In this document: in pieces, positions 17,366-26,364 of the stretch
Layout: each line of letters starts with the position of its first letter
How positions within the stretch are numbered: position 1 is the first letter of the stretch
Source of the DNA: Pseudolactococcus piscium
GTDB lineage: Bacteria; Bacillota; Bacilli; Lactobacillales; Streptococcaceae
Length of the DNA: 64,000 bases
Assembly (NCBI RefSeq): GCF_002441695.1
Contig: NZ_JXJW01000008.1
Location: 1 to 64,000, forward strand
Reading direction: 5' to 3'
The notes under the pieces: model-generated
The model's database searches: none
The model's input: only the letters and a program-made list of their open reading frames with translations
What the model was told of the DNA's origin: nothing
Translations under genes and position numbers: made by a program

Positions 17366-17712
17366 ACTAAATGAGCGTTTTGTAAATGATTAAAGCGTTC
17401 TTTGCTTTAATTATTTATGAAATGCCCTCACGAAGTCTGCCGAGTGACAAGGGCAGTCAGCTTGAAAAGCTGAAAGTGATAATATTTGTTGAAAATGAAG
17501 ATACTTTGAATGCTGATTATTTGTTGAGACATTTCTAGTTCGGCAGAAAATCTCTGATTTTCTGAGCGGGGCGGTCGAATTAGAAATAGTTTCAACGAGA
17601 AACTTCTGGCCTGCTTGTAATACCAGGCCAACAGTGACATATTTTTACGATAAAGAGCTTATATATAAAGGGTTTTAAGCTGTTTTATAAAGGCAAGAAA
17701 ATGGCTTAAAAA
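17366..17712 (+). other. Structured non-coding region, probable oriT and single-strand origin
   Basis: 347 bases with no plausible gene but several inverted repeats. GCCCT/AGGGC (17424-17428 with 17450-17454). A long imperfect pair GTTGAGACATTTCTAGTTCG/CGAATTAGAAATAGTTTCAAC (17523-17542 with 17576-17596) encloses a perfect AGAAAATC-tct-GATTTTCT hairpin (17545-17563). TGGCCTG/CAGGCCA (17607-17613 with 17624-17630). Between coupling-protein and relaxase genes is where oriT lies in ICESt3/ICEBs1-type elements, and nested hairpins of this size are typical of rolling-circle single-strand origins. The nick site cannot be named from this. Confidence 0.6.
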
Positions 17713-18774
17713 ATGAAAGGTGGTGTATTTACAATTGCAAAAGCGAAATTTGTTACTGCAAAGCTGGATTGGATAAAAATTAGGCTATGGGAACAGCCAG
17801 AAATAATAATTAATGAACTACTTGGCATTGAAATTATGGATTGTGAGCTCTCAGATGGTCAACTTAGGTTCTATGATTATGATTCTTATTACTCATATGG
17901 CTTAATTCATGTATACACTTATCGCAATGCCCTTTCTACACCAGATTGTTGCATTCAGCTAAGTGGTCAAGCGTGTACTCAACTTGAAATAATCCTAGAG
18001 AGTAAGTCATTAACTTGGGCTAAATTCTTTCAAGTAGCTTTGGAAATTTGTGAGAAAGTTGAATTTCTAAGATTAGACTGTGCTCTTGATGATAAAAACA
18101 GGGTACCATATTTTACAGTAGAAAAGTTGATTAGTAAGGCAAAGAAAAATCTTTATTGGTCAAATGGTCGTGAGTATTCAATAAATGAATCAAAATACCG
18201 CCTTACAACGGGTAAAACCTTAAATATAGGCTGTCGTACAAGCGATCTAATGTGTCGTATTTACAATAAAGCTATCGAGCAAGCTAAAATGACTGGAAAT
18301 GATATATCAGATTTTGGTAGTTGGAATAGAATTGAAATTGAATTAAAAAGAGAACCTGCAAATGATATGGCTAGAAAAATTGCTTATGAAAATGAATCAC
18401 TTGAAAATCTTATTCGGGCGGTTCTTCGCCAAGAACTTCGATTTTATACAGATAGCTCAAAAAATACAATCTGTAGGTTTTGGGATAAGTTTTTATTGAA
18501 AATATCGCCTATTAAACTGAATAGAAAATATGAAGTTACAACACTACAAAGTAGCGCCAATTGGCTTGAGGAACATGGGGGATTAGCGACATATCAAGCC
18601 TTTGTATTTTTATCAGAGAACAATGCATTAGGAAATTTAAATGATTTGAGATTTCAAAAAAAAGACTTCTCTCGTGGATTGTCTGAAAGAATGATAGCAC
18701 ATTTAGTTTCTATTGGACGAACTGACTTAATACCAGCGGTACACGCAAGAACAAAAAAGGAAAAAGAAAATTAG
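17713..18774 (+). CDS. mobT: Rep_trans-family relaxase (MobT/NicK-like)
   Basis: 353 residues resembling the replication initiation factor (Rep_trans) family used as relaxase by Tn916, ICEBs1 (NicK) and MobT IMEs. Visible family features include LSGQACTQLE, the FLRLDCALDD segment with its acidic residues, RIYNKAIEQ and the RIEIELKRE strand, part of the catalytic core. It should nick oriT and start rolling-circle transfer or replication. The ATG at 17713 has a poor ribosome site; an AAAGGTGG lies just inside, so a slightly later non-ATG start is possible. Exact catalytic tyrosine not assigned. Confidence 0.8.
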   Translation: MKGGVFTIAKAKFVTAKLDWIKIRLWEQPEIIINELLGIEIMDCELSDGQLRFYDYDSYYSYGLIHVYTYRNALSTPDCCIQLSGQACTQLEIILESKSLTWAKFFQVALEICEKVEFLRLDCALDDKNRVPYFTVEKLISKAKKNLYWSNGREYSINESKYRLTTGKTLNIGCRTSDLMCRIYNKAIEQAKMTGNDISDFGSWNRIEIELKREPANDMARKIAYENESLENLIRAVLRQELRFYTDSSKNTICRFWDKFLLKISPIKLNRKYEVTTLQSSANWLEEHGGLATYQAFVFLSENNALGNLNDLRFQKKDFSRGLSERMIAHLVSIGRTDLIPAVHARTKKEKEN

Positions 18775-18791
18775 ATTAAGAGAGGATGTTC

Positions 18792-18995
18792 ATGGTTACA
18801 ATAACAAAATATGATTTGATAGAATTAGGTTATGGAACAAGTCAATCTGCCGATATTATCAGACGTGCCAAATGTTTAATGGTTGAAAAAGGTTTTGCTT
18901 ATTATTGTTCTAAGAGGTTGGCTAGAGTTCCAGTATCAGCAGTTGAGGAAATTTTAGGAATAAATCTTGAAATTGGAGAAAAGGTGAATGCCTAA
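18792..18995 (+). CDS. xis: Small excisionase-type protein (DUF3173-like)
   Basis: 67 residues. The frame also has an ATG at 18786, but AGAGG touches it; the ATG at 18792 is six bases from AGAGG and fits better. The sequence (YDLIELGYGTSQSADIIRRAK, then VPVSAVEEILG) looks like the winged-helix DUF3173 proteins that sit before tyrosine integrases in streptococcal mobile elements and act as excisionase or directionality factor. It overlaps the integrase start by eight bases. Confidence 0.75.
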   Translation: MVTITKYDLIELGYGTSQSADIIRRAKCLMVEKGFAYYCSKRLARVPVSAVEEILGINLEIGEKVNA

Positions 18996-20175
18996 GATTG
19001 CAAATGTTTATCAAGATAAGAAAAATGGGAAATGGTACTTTGTAGCAAGCTTAGGGTTTGACGAAAAAGGAAAACGAGTCCAGCATTGGGAACGTGGTTT
19101 TTCAACACAAAAGGAAGCCAAATCTGCTTACGATGATTATATGAATGATTATTCTAAAACGGCTATCAAGAAAAATAGTTCAATGAGTTATCAAGAATTT
19201 TATTCAACTTACTTTGAACCAGACTATAAACGTTCTGTTAAAAAGCGAACCTATGATAACCGAGTTTCGTCCATGAGAATTCATTTAGCCTATTTTTACA
19301 AAAGAAAGTTAAAAGAGATCAGCCCACCAATGATAAAAAAATTTCAAAATATTTTATCTGAAAAATATTCTAGTGCTTATATTAGGAATATCTACGGTTT
19401 ATTCCAGATGAGTTTGGACTTAGCTGTAAAATTAGGCTTGTTACAGACAAACGTGGCTAAGCAAGTTGGAAATGTTAAAAAGACTAAAAAAAAGGTTGAG
19501 TTTTGGACTCAATCCGAATTTGAAAAAGTAATAGCAACATTTGATATTTCTGAGTACTATCAGCATTATTCATTTATACTTATCTGGTTGCTGTTCATGA
19601 CAGGTTTACGTTTTGGTGAAGCACAAGCGTTAGAATGGGATAAAGACATTGATTTTGAAAAAAAGACCTTACGTGTTAATAAATCCATGTACTATAAAAA
19701 TGCAGAAGAATATTATATTACCGAGCCTAAAACAAGTGCCAGTAACAGAACAATTGCGTTAGACGGTGATACGATAAAGTATTTAAAGAATTGGAAAATA
19801 GCACAAGAAAATTGTGGTGGTTCAAAATGGATTCTTTCTTACAATGGATTGCCCACAAATAAAAGTGCACCCTATCACATTATTCAAAGACATTCGGAGC
19901 TTGCAGGTATTCATAAGATAAAAACACATGCTCTACGTCATAGCCACGCTTCACTATTAATATCATTGGGAGAAAATGCTATTGTAGTACGTGATAGGCT
20001 AGGTCATGAAGACATCAAGACAACTTTAGGAACGTACGGACACCTATATCCAAATACCAATATAGAGGTCGCTAACAGGCTTGTAGGGCTTATAAATGTA
20101 GAGGTGAATGAAAAGGCAATAAAAGAAACAAAAAAATTTAGCGGAAACCAGTATATCAAGAAAGAAGGAATATAA
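18988..20175 (+). CDS. int: Tyrosine recombinase (integrase)
   Basis: 395 residues, the usual length for Tn916-type integrases. N-terminal arm-binding domain (KKNGKWYFVASLGFDEKGKR, about residues 9-28), SAM-like core-binding domain to about 165, then the catalytic domain with Arg in TGLRFGEAQAL, the HALRHSHASLL motif, LGHEDIKTTLGTYGHL and its nucleophilic Tyr. It should catalyse insertion at and excision from the guaA 3' end. GGAG precedes the ATG. Confidence 0.95.
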   Translation: MPKIANVYQDKKNGKWYFVASLGFDEKGKRVQHWERGFSTQKEAKSAYDDYMNDYSKTAIKKNSSMSYQEFYSTYFEPDYKRSVKKRTYDNRVSSMRIHLAYFYKRKLKEISPPMIKKFQNILSEKYSSAYIRNIYGLFQMSLDLAVKLGLLQTNVAKQVGNVKKTKKKVEFWTQSEFEKVIATFDISEYYQHYSFILIWLLFMTGLRFGEAQALEWDKDIDFEKKTLRVNKSMYYKNAEEYYITEPKTSASNRTIALDGDTIKYLKNWKIAQENCGGSKWILSYNGLPTNKSAPYHIIQRHSELAGIHKIKTHALRHSHASLLISLGENAIVVRDRLGHEDIKTTLGTYGHLYPNTNIEVANRLVGLINVEVNEKAIKETKKFSGNQYIKKEGI

Positions 20176-20177
20176 AA

Positions 20178-20549
20178 ATGGCAAAATTATTAAGCGTTAG
20201 AGATTGGGATTTTAACAATATAGGGAATGTTTTCGAATTAGATGAAGTCACACCAGTTTTTGAACAAGAACATAGAGCAGATGAAAATGGCGAAATTATC
20301 AAAGACAGAGAAGGAAAACCAAGAAATTTTGCGACAGATAGAATCATAGGACAAAACTATTCTGTTACAATTTTAGATGGGAAATTTAAGAAGAAAAGCA
20401 CACAAATTAAAATACTAGACCCTAAGGCTTTAATCACAAATGATGATATTATGAAAAAGGATTCTGTTAAGGTCACATTTGTTAACTTAGAATGTAGTAT
20501 GCAAGGCAATCCTATGTATTATCGAGCTGAAAAAATTGAGTTTGTATAA
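20178..20549 (+). CDS. Unknown IME protein, 123 aa
   Basis: Not recognised with certainty. Soluble, beta-rich and charged, ending in VKVTFVNLECSMQG and a terminal strand AEKIEFV. The layout of strands loosely recalls DUF961 proteins (YdcP/HelP, helicase processivity factors of ICEs), but I would not assign it on that. It starts two bases after the integrase stop, so it is in the same transcript, and its stop shares a base with the next ATG. Genes between int and the attachment site are an unusual cargo position. Confidence 0.65.
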   Translation: MAKLLSVRDWDFNNIGNVFELDEVTPVFEQEHRADENGEIIKDREGKPRNFATDRIIGQNYSVTILDGKFKKKSTQIKILDPKALITNDDIMKKDSVKVTFVNLECSMQGNPMYYRAEKIEFV

Positions 20550-20938
20550 TGAATATTGATACTATTGCTTTTTTGCATGAACCATCAATTGGAATTTTGT
20601 ATTTAAATAATTCTAAACCAATGTTGGTACGAGAACAATTTACTAAGGAAAGCTTGGTATATTCAAGAATCGAGGAAATGAAAGAAACTGGGTTCGATTA
20701 TGCTTATATGAATGATTTTTTGGTTATAGAAGATACCGCAAAGAAACGACCTATCTATGAATGCATGGTAGGAGATTTACTATTAAGTACACAAGGAGAT
20801 TTCATTGCATTCTTTCATGCAGAAATAAAAAATCATATATGGCTAGCAAGCGGTTTGACATTACCTAATATGGTATACTTAGAACGACATTTAATTACAA
20901 TACCTAGACCCCCAAAAAAATTAAGAGTCTTGGACTAG
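20549..20938 (+). CDS. Unknown IME protein, 129 aa
   Basis: No family recognised. Starts MNIDTIAFLHEPSIGILYLNN; predominantly beta strands with one central MNDFLVIEDTAKK segment; no membrane helix. Overlaps the previous stop by one base (TAATG), so the two are translationally coupled and probably act together. Last gene of the element, 110 bases from the right attachment repeat. Confidence 0.65.
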   Translation: MNIDTIAFLHEPSIGILYLNNSKPMLVREQFTKESLVYSRIEEMKETGFDYAYMNDFLVIEDTAKKRPIYECMVGDLLLSTQGDFIAFFHAEIKNHIWLASGLTLPNMVYLERHLITIPRPPKKLRVLD

Positions 20939-20987
20939 ATATAATAAGGATAATTTTGGGTTCAAATTTAAAAAAAGAATAAAAGCT

Positions 20988-21016
20988 GTTGTTTGCAAAT
21001 TGTTAGCAGAATGTAA
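20988..21016 (+). repeat. Right subterminal direct repeat (likely integrase arm site)
   Basis: GTTGTTTGCAAATTG then TTAGCAGAATGTAA. Partner of 14450-14478, 33 bases inside the right att repeat. Confidence 0.5.
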
Positions 21017-21017
21017 A

Positions 21018-21062
21018 AAAAGAGCCTATAACCTTTATAAATAAAGGCTTCTAAGCTCTTTT
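21018..21062 (-). terminator. guaA terminator carried at the element's right end
   Basis: AAAAGAGC/GCTCTTTT outer stem and CCTTTAT/ATAAAGG inner stem, with a T-run on the minus strand. A diverged copy of the same hairpin stands at the left end (14299-14343), so each end of the element has a guaA-type terminator. Confidence 0.75.
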
Positions 21063-21077
21063 CTGTTACTCCCACTC
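21049..21077. repeat. Right attachment repeat (att) inside guaA 3' end
   Basis: Covers the last three guaA codons and the stop. Differs from the left repeat at two bases, both at or next to the stop codon region (CTGTTAC against CTTTTAT). Confidence 0.9.
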
Positions 21078-22619
21078 AACCGTAGCTGGTGGTTTAGCCG
21101 TAATATCGTAGACGACGCGGTTAACGCCTTTGACTTCATTTGTGATGCGACGTGATACTTCTGAAAGGACTTGCCAATCGATCTCAGCAAAGTCAGCAGT
21201 CATCCCATCAATCGATGTGATGGCACGAATGGCAATGACCGTATCATAGCTACGGAAATCGCCTGTTACACCGACTGAGCTAACGCCTGTATCGACTGTG
21301 AAGTATTGCCAGATTTTTTCGTTTAGACCGGCTTTAGCGATTTCTTCACGAAGAATCAAGTCAGAATCGCGTACTTTTTCAAGACGTGGTTCTGTAATCT
21401 CACCCATGATCCGGATAGCAAGACCTGGACCAGGGAAAGGCTGACGCCAAACAAGGTCATGTGGCATGCCAAGGACTTCACCTAATTCTCTGACTTCATC
21501 TTTAAACAATTTGTTAAGTGGTTCAATCAGTTCAAACTGCATATCTTCTGGTAGGCCACCAACGTTATGATGGCTCTTGATTGTTTGTGCTGTATCAGTT
21601 CCTGACTCGATCACATCTGTATACAGTGTGCCTTGTGCAAGGAAGTCAACACCATCAAGTTTCGAAGCTTCATCATCAAAGACTTCGATAAACTCGTTAC
21701 CGATGATTTTACGTTTTTTCTCAGGATCAGCAACGCCAGCAAGTTTACTCATAAAGCGGTCTTTACAGTCGACTTTGACGATATTTAGGCCAAATTTACC
21801 ACCTAAATCTTTCATCACTTGTTCTGCTTCACCTTTACGAAGTAGGCCATGATCGACAAAGATAGAGGTTAATTGGTCGCCAATCGCACGTTGTAACAAG
21901 ACACCAACAACTGATGAGTCAACCCCACCTGATAGGCCGAGCAAGACTTTTTTGTCTCCAACTTTTTCACGAATTTCTTTGATTTGTTGGTCTACAAATC
22001 CAGCCATCGACCAAGTACCAGATGCCTTAGCGATTTTCTTAACAAAGTTCTCAATAATCACATGACCATACTCACTGAGGGTTGTTTCAGCGTGAAATTG
22101 CACACCGTAAAGACCTTTTTCATCATTTGCAATCGCAGCAATCGGTGTTTTATCCGTATGAGCGGCAATTTTAAAGCCTTCAGGAAGAACTGTGACATTA
22201 TCAGAGTGACTCATCAAGACAGTTTGCTCTGCAGGTGTGCCGTCAAGCAGATTTGATGGTGTATCTAGGCTAATTTTTGTTGGGCCAAATTCGCCATTAC
22301 CTGGATTAGCTTCAACCTTACCACCGAGTTTTTGGGTCATCAGTTGCATACCATAGCAAATACCAAGGACTGGAATACCTAGCTCAAAAACGCCTGGATC
22401 GATGTCGAAAGCATCTGCTTCATAGACAGAGTTTGGGCCGCCTGAGATGATGATGGCTTTAGGGGCATAGGCCTTAATTTCATCGAGAGTCATTTTATGG
22501 CTTTTCAGCTCAGAAAAAACACCAAATTCACGAATGCGTCGTGTGATGAGTTGGTTGTATTGGCTACCGTAATCCAGTACGATGATTTTCTGGATGTCTT
22601 GCGTATCAGTGGTTGTCAA
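21066..22619 (-). CDS. guaA: GMP synthase (glutamine-hydrolysing)
   Basis: 517 residues, full length. It converts XMP, glutamine and ATP to GMP. Class I glutaminase with nucleophile in GICYGMQLM and the [11 protein letters not shown] region; ATP-pyrophosphatase loop [13 protein letters not shown]-terminal PPATVEWE. Starts with TTG at 22619; AAGGAG lies seven bases upstream, and no nearer ATG is available. The last codons were supplied by the inserted element but keep the E-W-E tail, so the enzyme should be active. Confidence 0.97.
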   Translation of the reverse strand: MTTTDTQDIQKIIVLDYGSQYNQLITRRIREFGVFSELKSHKMTLDEIKAYAPKAIIISGGPNSVYEADAFDIDPGVFELGIPVLGICYGMQLMTQKLGGKVEANPGNGEFGPTKISLDTPSNLLDGTPAEQTVLMSHSDNVTVLPEGFKIAAHTDKTPIAAIANDEKGLYGVQFHAETTLSEYGHVIIENFVKKIAKASGTWSMAGFVDQQIKEIREKVGDKKVLLGLSGGVDSSVVGVLLQRAIGDQLTSIFVDHGLLRKGEAEQVMKDLGGKFGLNIVKVDCKDRFMSKLAGVADPEKKRKIIGNEFIEVFDDEASKLDGVDFLAQGTLYTDVIESGTDTAQTIKSHHNVGGLPEDMQFELIEPLNKLFKDEVRELGEVLGMPHDLVWRQPFPGPGLAIRIMGEITEPRLEKVRDSDLILREEIAKAGLNEKIWQYFTVDTGVSSVGVTGDFRSYDTVIAIRAITSIDGMTADFAEIDWQVLSEVSRRITNEVKGVNRVVYDITAKPPATVEWE

Positions 22620-22663
22620 AGTAAAGCTCCTTCTATAACTGCGAAAATATGTTTCTTCTATTT

Positions 22664-22678
22664 TACCAAAAAAAGTGG
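22664..22678 (-). promoter_or_regulatory. Probable guaA -10 region
   Basis: Minus strand TTTTTTTGGTAAAAT, an extended -10 (TGGTAAAAT) behind a T-run; no good -35. The same 15-base pattern stands before lspA and the thioesterase gene. No purine riboswitch is visible in the 5' leader. Confidence 0.45.
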
Positions 22679-22811
22679 TGTTTTTGAGATTTATTTTCAG
22701 GATACTTGATTAATTTGGCAAGTTTGTGATGAGGTCGTAGACTTTTTGACTTCATCTCCTTTCTTTACCACTCTATTTGCTAAGCAATAAGGGAACGCCC
22801 TTTCATCCCTG

Positions 22812-22851
22812 AGACAAGGAAACAGCTATCTGACTAGATAGCTGCTTGTCT
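22812..22851. repeat. Long hairpin downstream of the HAD phosphatase gene
   Basis: AGACAAG..CAGCTATC pairs with GATAGCTG CTTGTCT, two stem segments with a 4-base bulge. It has no T-run, so it may be an RNA 3'-end structure for the gene ending at 22868 rather than a classical terminator. Confidence 0.5.
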
Positions 22852-22867
22852 ATAAGATGTCTGTCAA

Positions 22868-23560
22868 TCAAGTCAAAATTTGTAAAATCTCTGATAAGGA
22901 TTGCACACGATAAGTTGCCTGATGCGCTTGAACTAGACCTAGCTGTTTGTCATTATCTATCCAGATACTATCGATCCCAGCTTGATTTGCACCTTGAATA
23001 TCTGATCCTAAGGTATCGCCAATCATCAAGAAGTCTGATTTAGTATTGTCTGGATATAGCTTAAAGATATGGTCAAAGAATCCCGTACTTGGTTTGGCAT
23101 GTCCGATTTCCTGTGAAATCACGACCTGCTTAAAATAGCGATCAAATCCTGTTAATGCTAATCTGCTATACTGGGTCGCTGTCTTACCATTTGTCCCAAC
23201 AACTAAGTGGTAACCTGCCTGATTCAGCTGACTAAGTAACGTATCTGCTCCTGCTACCACAGCATCATTGGCATCTAATACTTGACGATAAACGCTTTCA
23301 GCTTTTGCCCCATCGATGACTTGACCGAACTCAGCAAACGTTTTAGAAAAGCGTTCATTTAATAACGGTTGTGTCGCTGCACCAGCCTCGATTTCTCGCC
23401 AGATGCGATGATTAATCTTGCTATAAGCTGTTACCCAAGCCTCATAGTCAACTGCTGCCGTCTGAAACGCTTTAAATACTGTTGCTAATCCTTTAACTTC
23501 ACCAGCTTTAAAGTCTAAAACGGTGTCATCTAAGTCAACTATAATTACTTTGTAGGTCAC
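22868..23560 (-). CDS. HAD-superfamily hydrolase, YjjG/YfnB-type nucleotidase
   Basis: 230 residues. HAD motif I DLDDTVLDF (residues 8-16), motif II GTNGK, motif III Lys in GHAKPSTGFFDH, motif IV GDTLGSDIQGA. Length and VDLDDTVLDF match the YjjG family, pyrimidine 5'-nucleotidases acting on non-canonical nucleotides. GTG start with GAGGA seven bases upstream. Stands alone upstream of guaA in transcription direction but separated by about 100 bases from the next gene. Confidence 0.8.
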   Translation of the reverse strand: MTYKVIIVDLDDTVLDFKAGEVKGLATVFKAFQTAAVDYEAWVTAYSKINHRIWREIEAGAATQPLLNERFSKTFAEFGQVIDGAKAESVYRQVLDANDAVVAGADTLLSQLNQAGYHLVVGTNGKTATQYSRLALTGFDRYFKQVVISQEIGHAKPSTGFFDHIFKLYPDNTKSDFLMIGDTLGSDIQGANQAGIDSIWIDNDKQLGLVQAHQATYRVQSLSEILQILT

Positions 23561-23650
23561 TTGCTAGTCCTCATCCTATATTTTATTCTTCTATTATAGC
23601 ATATATGATCAGTCAGCTGTTCTGAGTAAATTAAAGACCATGGCCATATT

Positions 23651-24283
23651 TTAATTACTTTTGTCTGTATTGAGTTGCGCATGTATAGCTAGATTAACTG
23701 CTAAGACATTAACGGTAGGCGTCCCTAAAAAATTTAAGGCTGGTTTTGTCGTCTGTGCATCAATCAGTTGATATAATTTTTTTTCGCTTATCTTGCTCGC
23801 CTTAGCTATTTCTGGCACTTGAATCTTTGCACTTTCAGGACTGATATGAGGGTCTAGTCCAGATCCAGAAGCGGTCATTAAATCTGTTGGGATAGCCTCC
23901 TTTTTAATCGTTGGATTCTGGTCTAGGAAACGTGCCATATCCTGTGCTACTCGTTTTTTGAGGTCAGGATTACTTGGCGCTAGATTTTCTGATCCTGATG
24001 CCACACCAAGGTAGTGACCATTTTCTTTTTCAGCTGCTGTATAGGTGTTATAGTTGACACCTGATGGTCTACCTTTTAAGTAGGTCGTCTCAGTAAAGGC
24101 TTGTCCGATTAATGCGGACCCCACAACTTTTCCATTCTCTTTGATTTGACTGCCATTTGCCTGATAGGAAAATAAAGTCTGACCTAGTCCTGTGACGAGT
24201 AACGGATACCCTATCCCACAGATAATCATAAATGTGACAGTAAGTAAAAACGGCGTTTTTAATGTATAGATGATCTTTTTCAT
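23651..24283 (-). CDS. kdpC: Potassium-transporting ATPase subunit C
   Basis: 210 residues. One N-terminal membrane helix (residues 10-32), then an extracytoplasmic domain with the conserved GSALIGQAF, GRPSGVNYN and SGSGLDPHISPESA motifs. It stabilises the KdpFABC complex and aids K+ capture. Last gene of the kdp operon, 12 bases after kdpB. Confidence 0.95.
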   Translation of the reverse strand: MKKIIYTLKTPFLLTVTFMIICGIGYPLLVTGLGQTLFSYQANGSQIKENGKVVGSALIGQAFTETTYLKGRPSGVNYNTYTAAEKENGHYLGVASGSENLAPSNPDLKKRVAQDMARFLDQNPTIKKEAIPTDLMTASGSGLDPHISPESAKIQVPEIAKASKISEKKLYQLIDAQTTKPALNFLGTPTVNVLAVNLAIHAQLNTDKSN

Positions 24284-24295
24284 CGTTTTCCTTTC

Positions 24296-26362
24296 TTAAA
24301 TCCCTAATAAATGTAAGAGTGGCGCTATCACTAAATCAATTAACTTAATCCCGATAAAGGGAGCTATCACACCACCCAACCCATAAACTAACATATTATG
24401 CGTCAGTAATTTTTCAGAACGCTGAGGTTTATATCGAACCCCTTTCATCGCGAGTGGAATCAAAATCGGGATGATCACCGCATTAAAGATGAGTGCTGAT
24501 AGTATTGCACTTGATGGTGTCGCAAGTCCCATCACATTCATGATACTAATTTCTGGAATTGCAACCATAAACATGGCTGGGATAATCGCAAAATACTTGG
24601 CGATATCATTGGCGATTGAAAAGGTTGTCAATGCCCCTCTGGTAATCAACAGTTGCTTACCTATCTCAACAATATCAAGAATTTTTGTCGGATCTGAATC
24701 TAGGTCGACCATATTTGCTGCTTCTTTTGCTGCACTGGTCCCAGAATTCATGGCAATGCCGACATCTGCTTGTGCGAGCGCGGGTGCATCATTAGTACCA
24801 TCACCGGTCATTGCGACTACTTTGCCTTGTGCCTGCTCTGCTTTTATGGCGCGAATCTTATCCTCAGGCGTACATTCAGCTATAAAACTGTCGACGCCTG
24901 CTTCTTGTGCAATTGTCGCTGCTGTCAAAGGGTTGTCTCCTGTACACATAATCGTTTTAATGCCCATTTCATGTAACCTTGCAAAGCGTGCTACCAATCC
25001 TGGTTTGATGGTATCTTTGAGATAAATCACGCCTAGGATTGCTTGATTGTTTGCCACAACCAGCGGTGTGCCACCTGCTGAAGAGACACTATCTGTGATT
25101 GCTTTTAGGGATTTAGGAATGTCCCCACCCAATCTCTCGACATAGTTGACGATGGCATCAGTTGCGCCTTTTCGAACACGAGCACCTCCAGAAATATCGA
25201 CACCGCTCATCCTTGTTTGGGCGGAGAAGGCAATAAAGGTCATCTCGGAATGATTGACAAAAGGCAGCCCTGTTTGAGATTGTGCTAACTTAACGATGGA
25301 TTTACCTTCTGGCGTGTCATCCTGTAAAGAAGTTAAAACAGCACTTTCGATTAATGTTTCTGGTGCGATACCTGCCACCGGTAAAAATTTAAAGGCCATC
25401 CGATTCCCGTAGGTGATGGTTCCTGTCTTGTCTAAGATCATGGTATCGACATCACCGCTTGCCTCTACTGCCTTGCCAGACATGGCAATGACGTTAAATC
25501 GGGTGACACGATCCATGCCAGCAATCCCAATAGCTGATAGTAGCCCGCCTATTGTTGTCGGAATTAAACAAACGGTTAAGGCAATCAGAGTCGAGACCGT
25601 TAGTGGGACATGCACAAACAAAGCAATTGGATATAGCGTGACGATAACAATCATAAAAATAATCGTTAAGCTGACAAGTAAGGTATTCAAGGCGATTTCA
25701 TTTGGTGTTTTTTTGCGTGATGCGCCTTCAACCAGCGAAATCATTTTATCGAGAAAAGACTCGCCTGAATTCGCAGTAATCCTAATTTTCAGCCAATCAC
25801 TTGACACTCTAGTACCACCCGTAACAGAGGAAAAGTCGCCACCAGATTCTTTAACCACCGGTGCTGACTCACCTGTTATAGCCGATTCATCTACTGAGGC
25901 AATCCCATCGATTACCTCTCCATCACGGGGAATAATCTCACCCGATTTAACGAGGACGATGTCTCCCTTGGCTAGGTCACTAGCGTCGATCATTTTTTCT
26001 ATGTCCTGAGTCGTGTTATCTGCAGTGGCGATTAAGCGTGCCTTCATGTCTTCTTGTGTTTTTTTCAGACTTTCAGCTTGCGCTTTACCGCGCCCTTCTG
26101 CTACAGATTCTGCAAAATTGGCAAATAGGATGGTCAAGAGTAATATCAGTGTCACGATGATATTATAGAGACGTCCCTCACCAACTACATGACCAAATAA
26201 ATTAGGCATGACTGAGAGGAGTAAGGTAATCATAAACCCGACTTCAACAACAAACATGACCGGATTCTTCATCATATAAGCTGGATTTAGTTTAACAAAA
26301 GCGCCAAAAACCGCCTGTTGTAAGAGTTTCTTATCCATCAATTTTTTATTTTTTTCTGACAT
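24296..26362 (-). CDS. kdpB: Potassium-transporting P-type ATPase subunit B
   Basis: 688 residues. TGES actuator loop ([12 protein letters not shown]), phosphorylated Asp in [11 protein letters not shown], hinge [20 protein letters not shown]. It supplies ATP energy to KdpA for high-affinity K+ import. The KdpA stop lies two bases before this ATG. Confidence 0.97.
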   Translation of the reverse strand: MSEKNKKLMDKKLLQQAVFGAFVKLNPAYMMKNPVMFVVEVGFMITLLLSVMPNLFGHVVGEGRLYNIIVTLILLLTILFANFAESVAEGRGKAQAESLKKTQEDMKARLIATADNTTQDIEKMIDASDLAKGDIVLVKSGEIIPRDGEVIDGIASVDESAITGESAPVVKESGGDFSSVTGGTRVSSDWLKIRITANSGESFLDKMISLVEGASRKKTPNEIALNTLLVSLTIIFMIVIVTLYPIALFVHVPLTVSTLIALTVCLIPTTIGGLLSAIGIAGMDRVTRFNVIAMSGKAVEASGDVDTMILDKTGTITYGNRMAFKFLPVAGIAPETLIESAVLTSLQDDTPEGKSIVKLAQSQTGLPFVNHSEMTFIAFSAQTRMSGVDISGGARVRKGATDAIVNYVERLGGDIPKSLKAITDSVSSAGGTPLVVANNQAILGVIYLKDTIKPGLVARFARLHEMGIKTIMCTGDNPLTAATIAQEAGVDSFIAECTPEDKIRAIKAEQAQGKVVAMTGDGTNDAPALAQADVGIAMNSGTSAAKEAANMVDLDSDPTKILDIVEIGKQLLITRGALTTFSIANDIAKYFAIIPAMFMVAIPEISIMNVMGLATPSSAILSALIFNAVIIPILIPLAMKGVRYKPQRSEKLLTHNMLVYGLGGVIAPFIGIKLIDLVIAPLLHLLGI

Positions 26363-26364
26363 GT

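Larger units (their letters stand above)
14330..21077 (+). mobile_element. Integrative and mobilizable element in the 3' end of guaA
   Basis: About 6.72 kb bounded by 29-bp direct repeats (14330-14358 and 21049-21077) that include the last codons of guaA. It carries, in order, an unknown 159-aa protein, a 22-aa ORF, unknown 191- and 70-aa proteins, an FtsK/TcpA-like ATPase, an oriT/sso-like region, a Rep_trans relaxase, an excisionase, a tyrosine integrase, and two unknown small proteins. There are no mating-pair-formation genes (no VirB4, VirB6 or lytic transglycosylase), so it must borrow a conjugation machine, probably from a Tn916/ICESt3-type ICE. It is visibly richer in A+T than its neighbours. 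IMEs in guaA with MobT-type relaxases are known from streptococci. Confidence 0.9.

Noticed and set aside
17428-17640. 70-codon minus-strand ORF in the IME
   Set aside because: It lies across the hairpins of the oriT-like region, lacks a ribosome site and is opposite in direction to every element gene.
22812-22851. Possible T-box or riboswitch upstream of guaA
   Set aside because: The hairpin is on the far side of the guaA promoter (beyond its -10), so it cannot be in the guaA leader; no T-run or purine-riboswitch core is seen.
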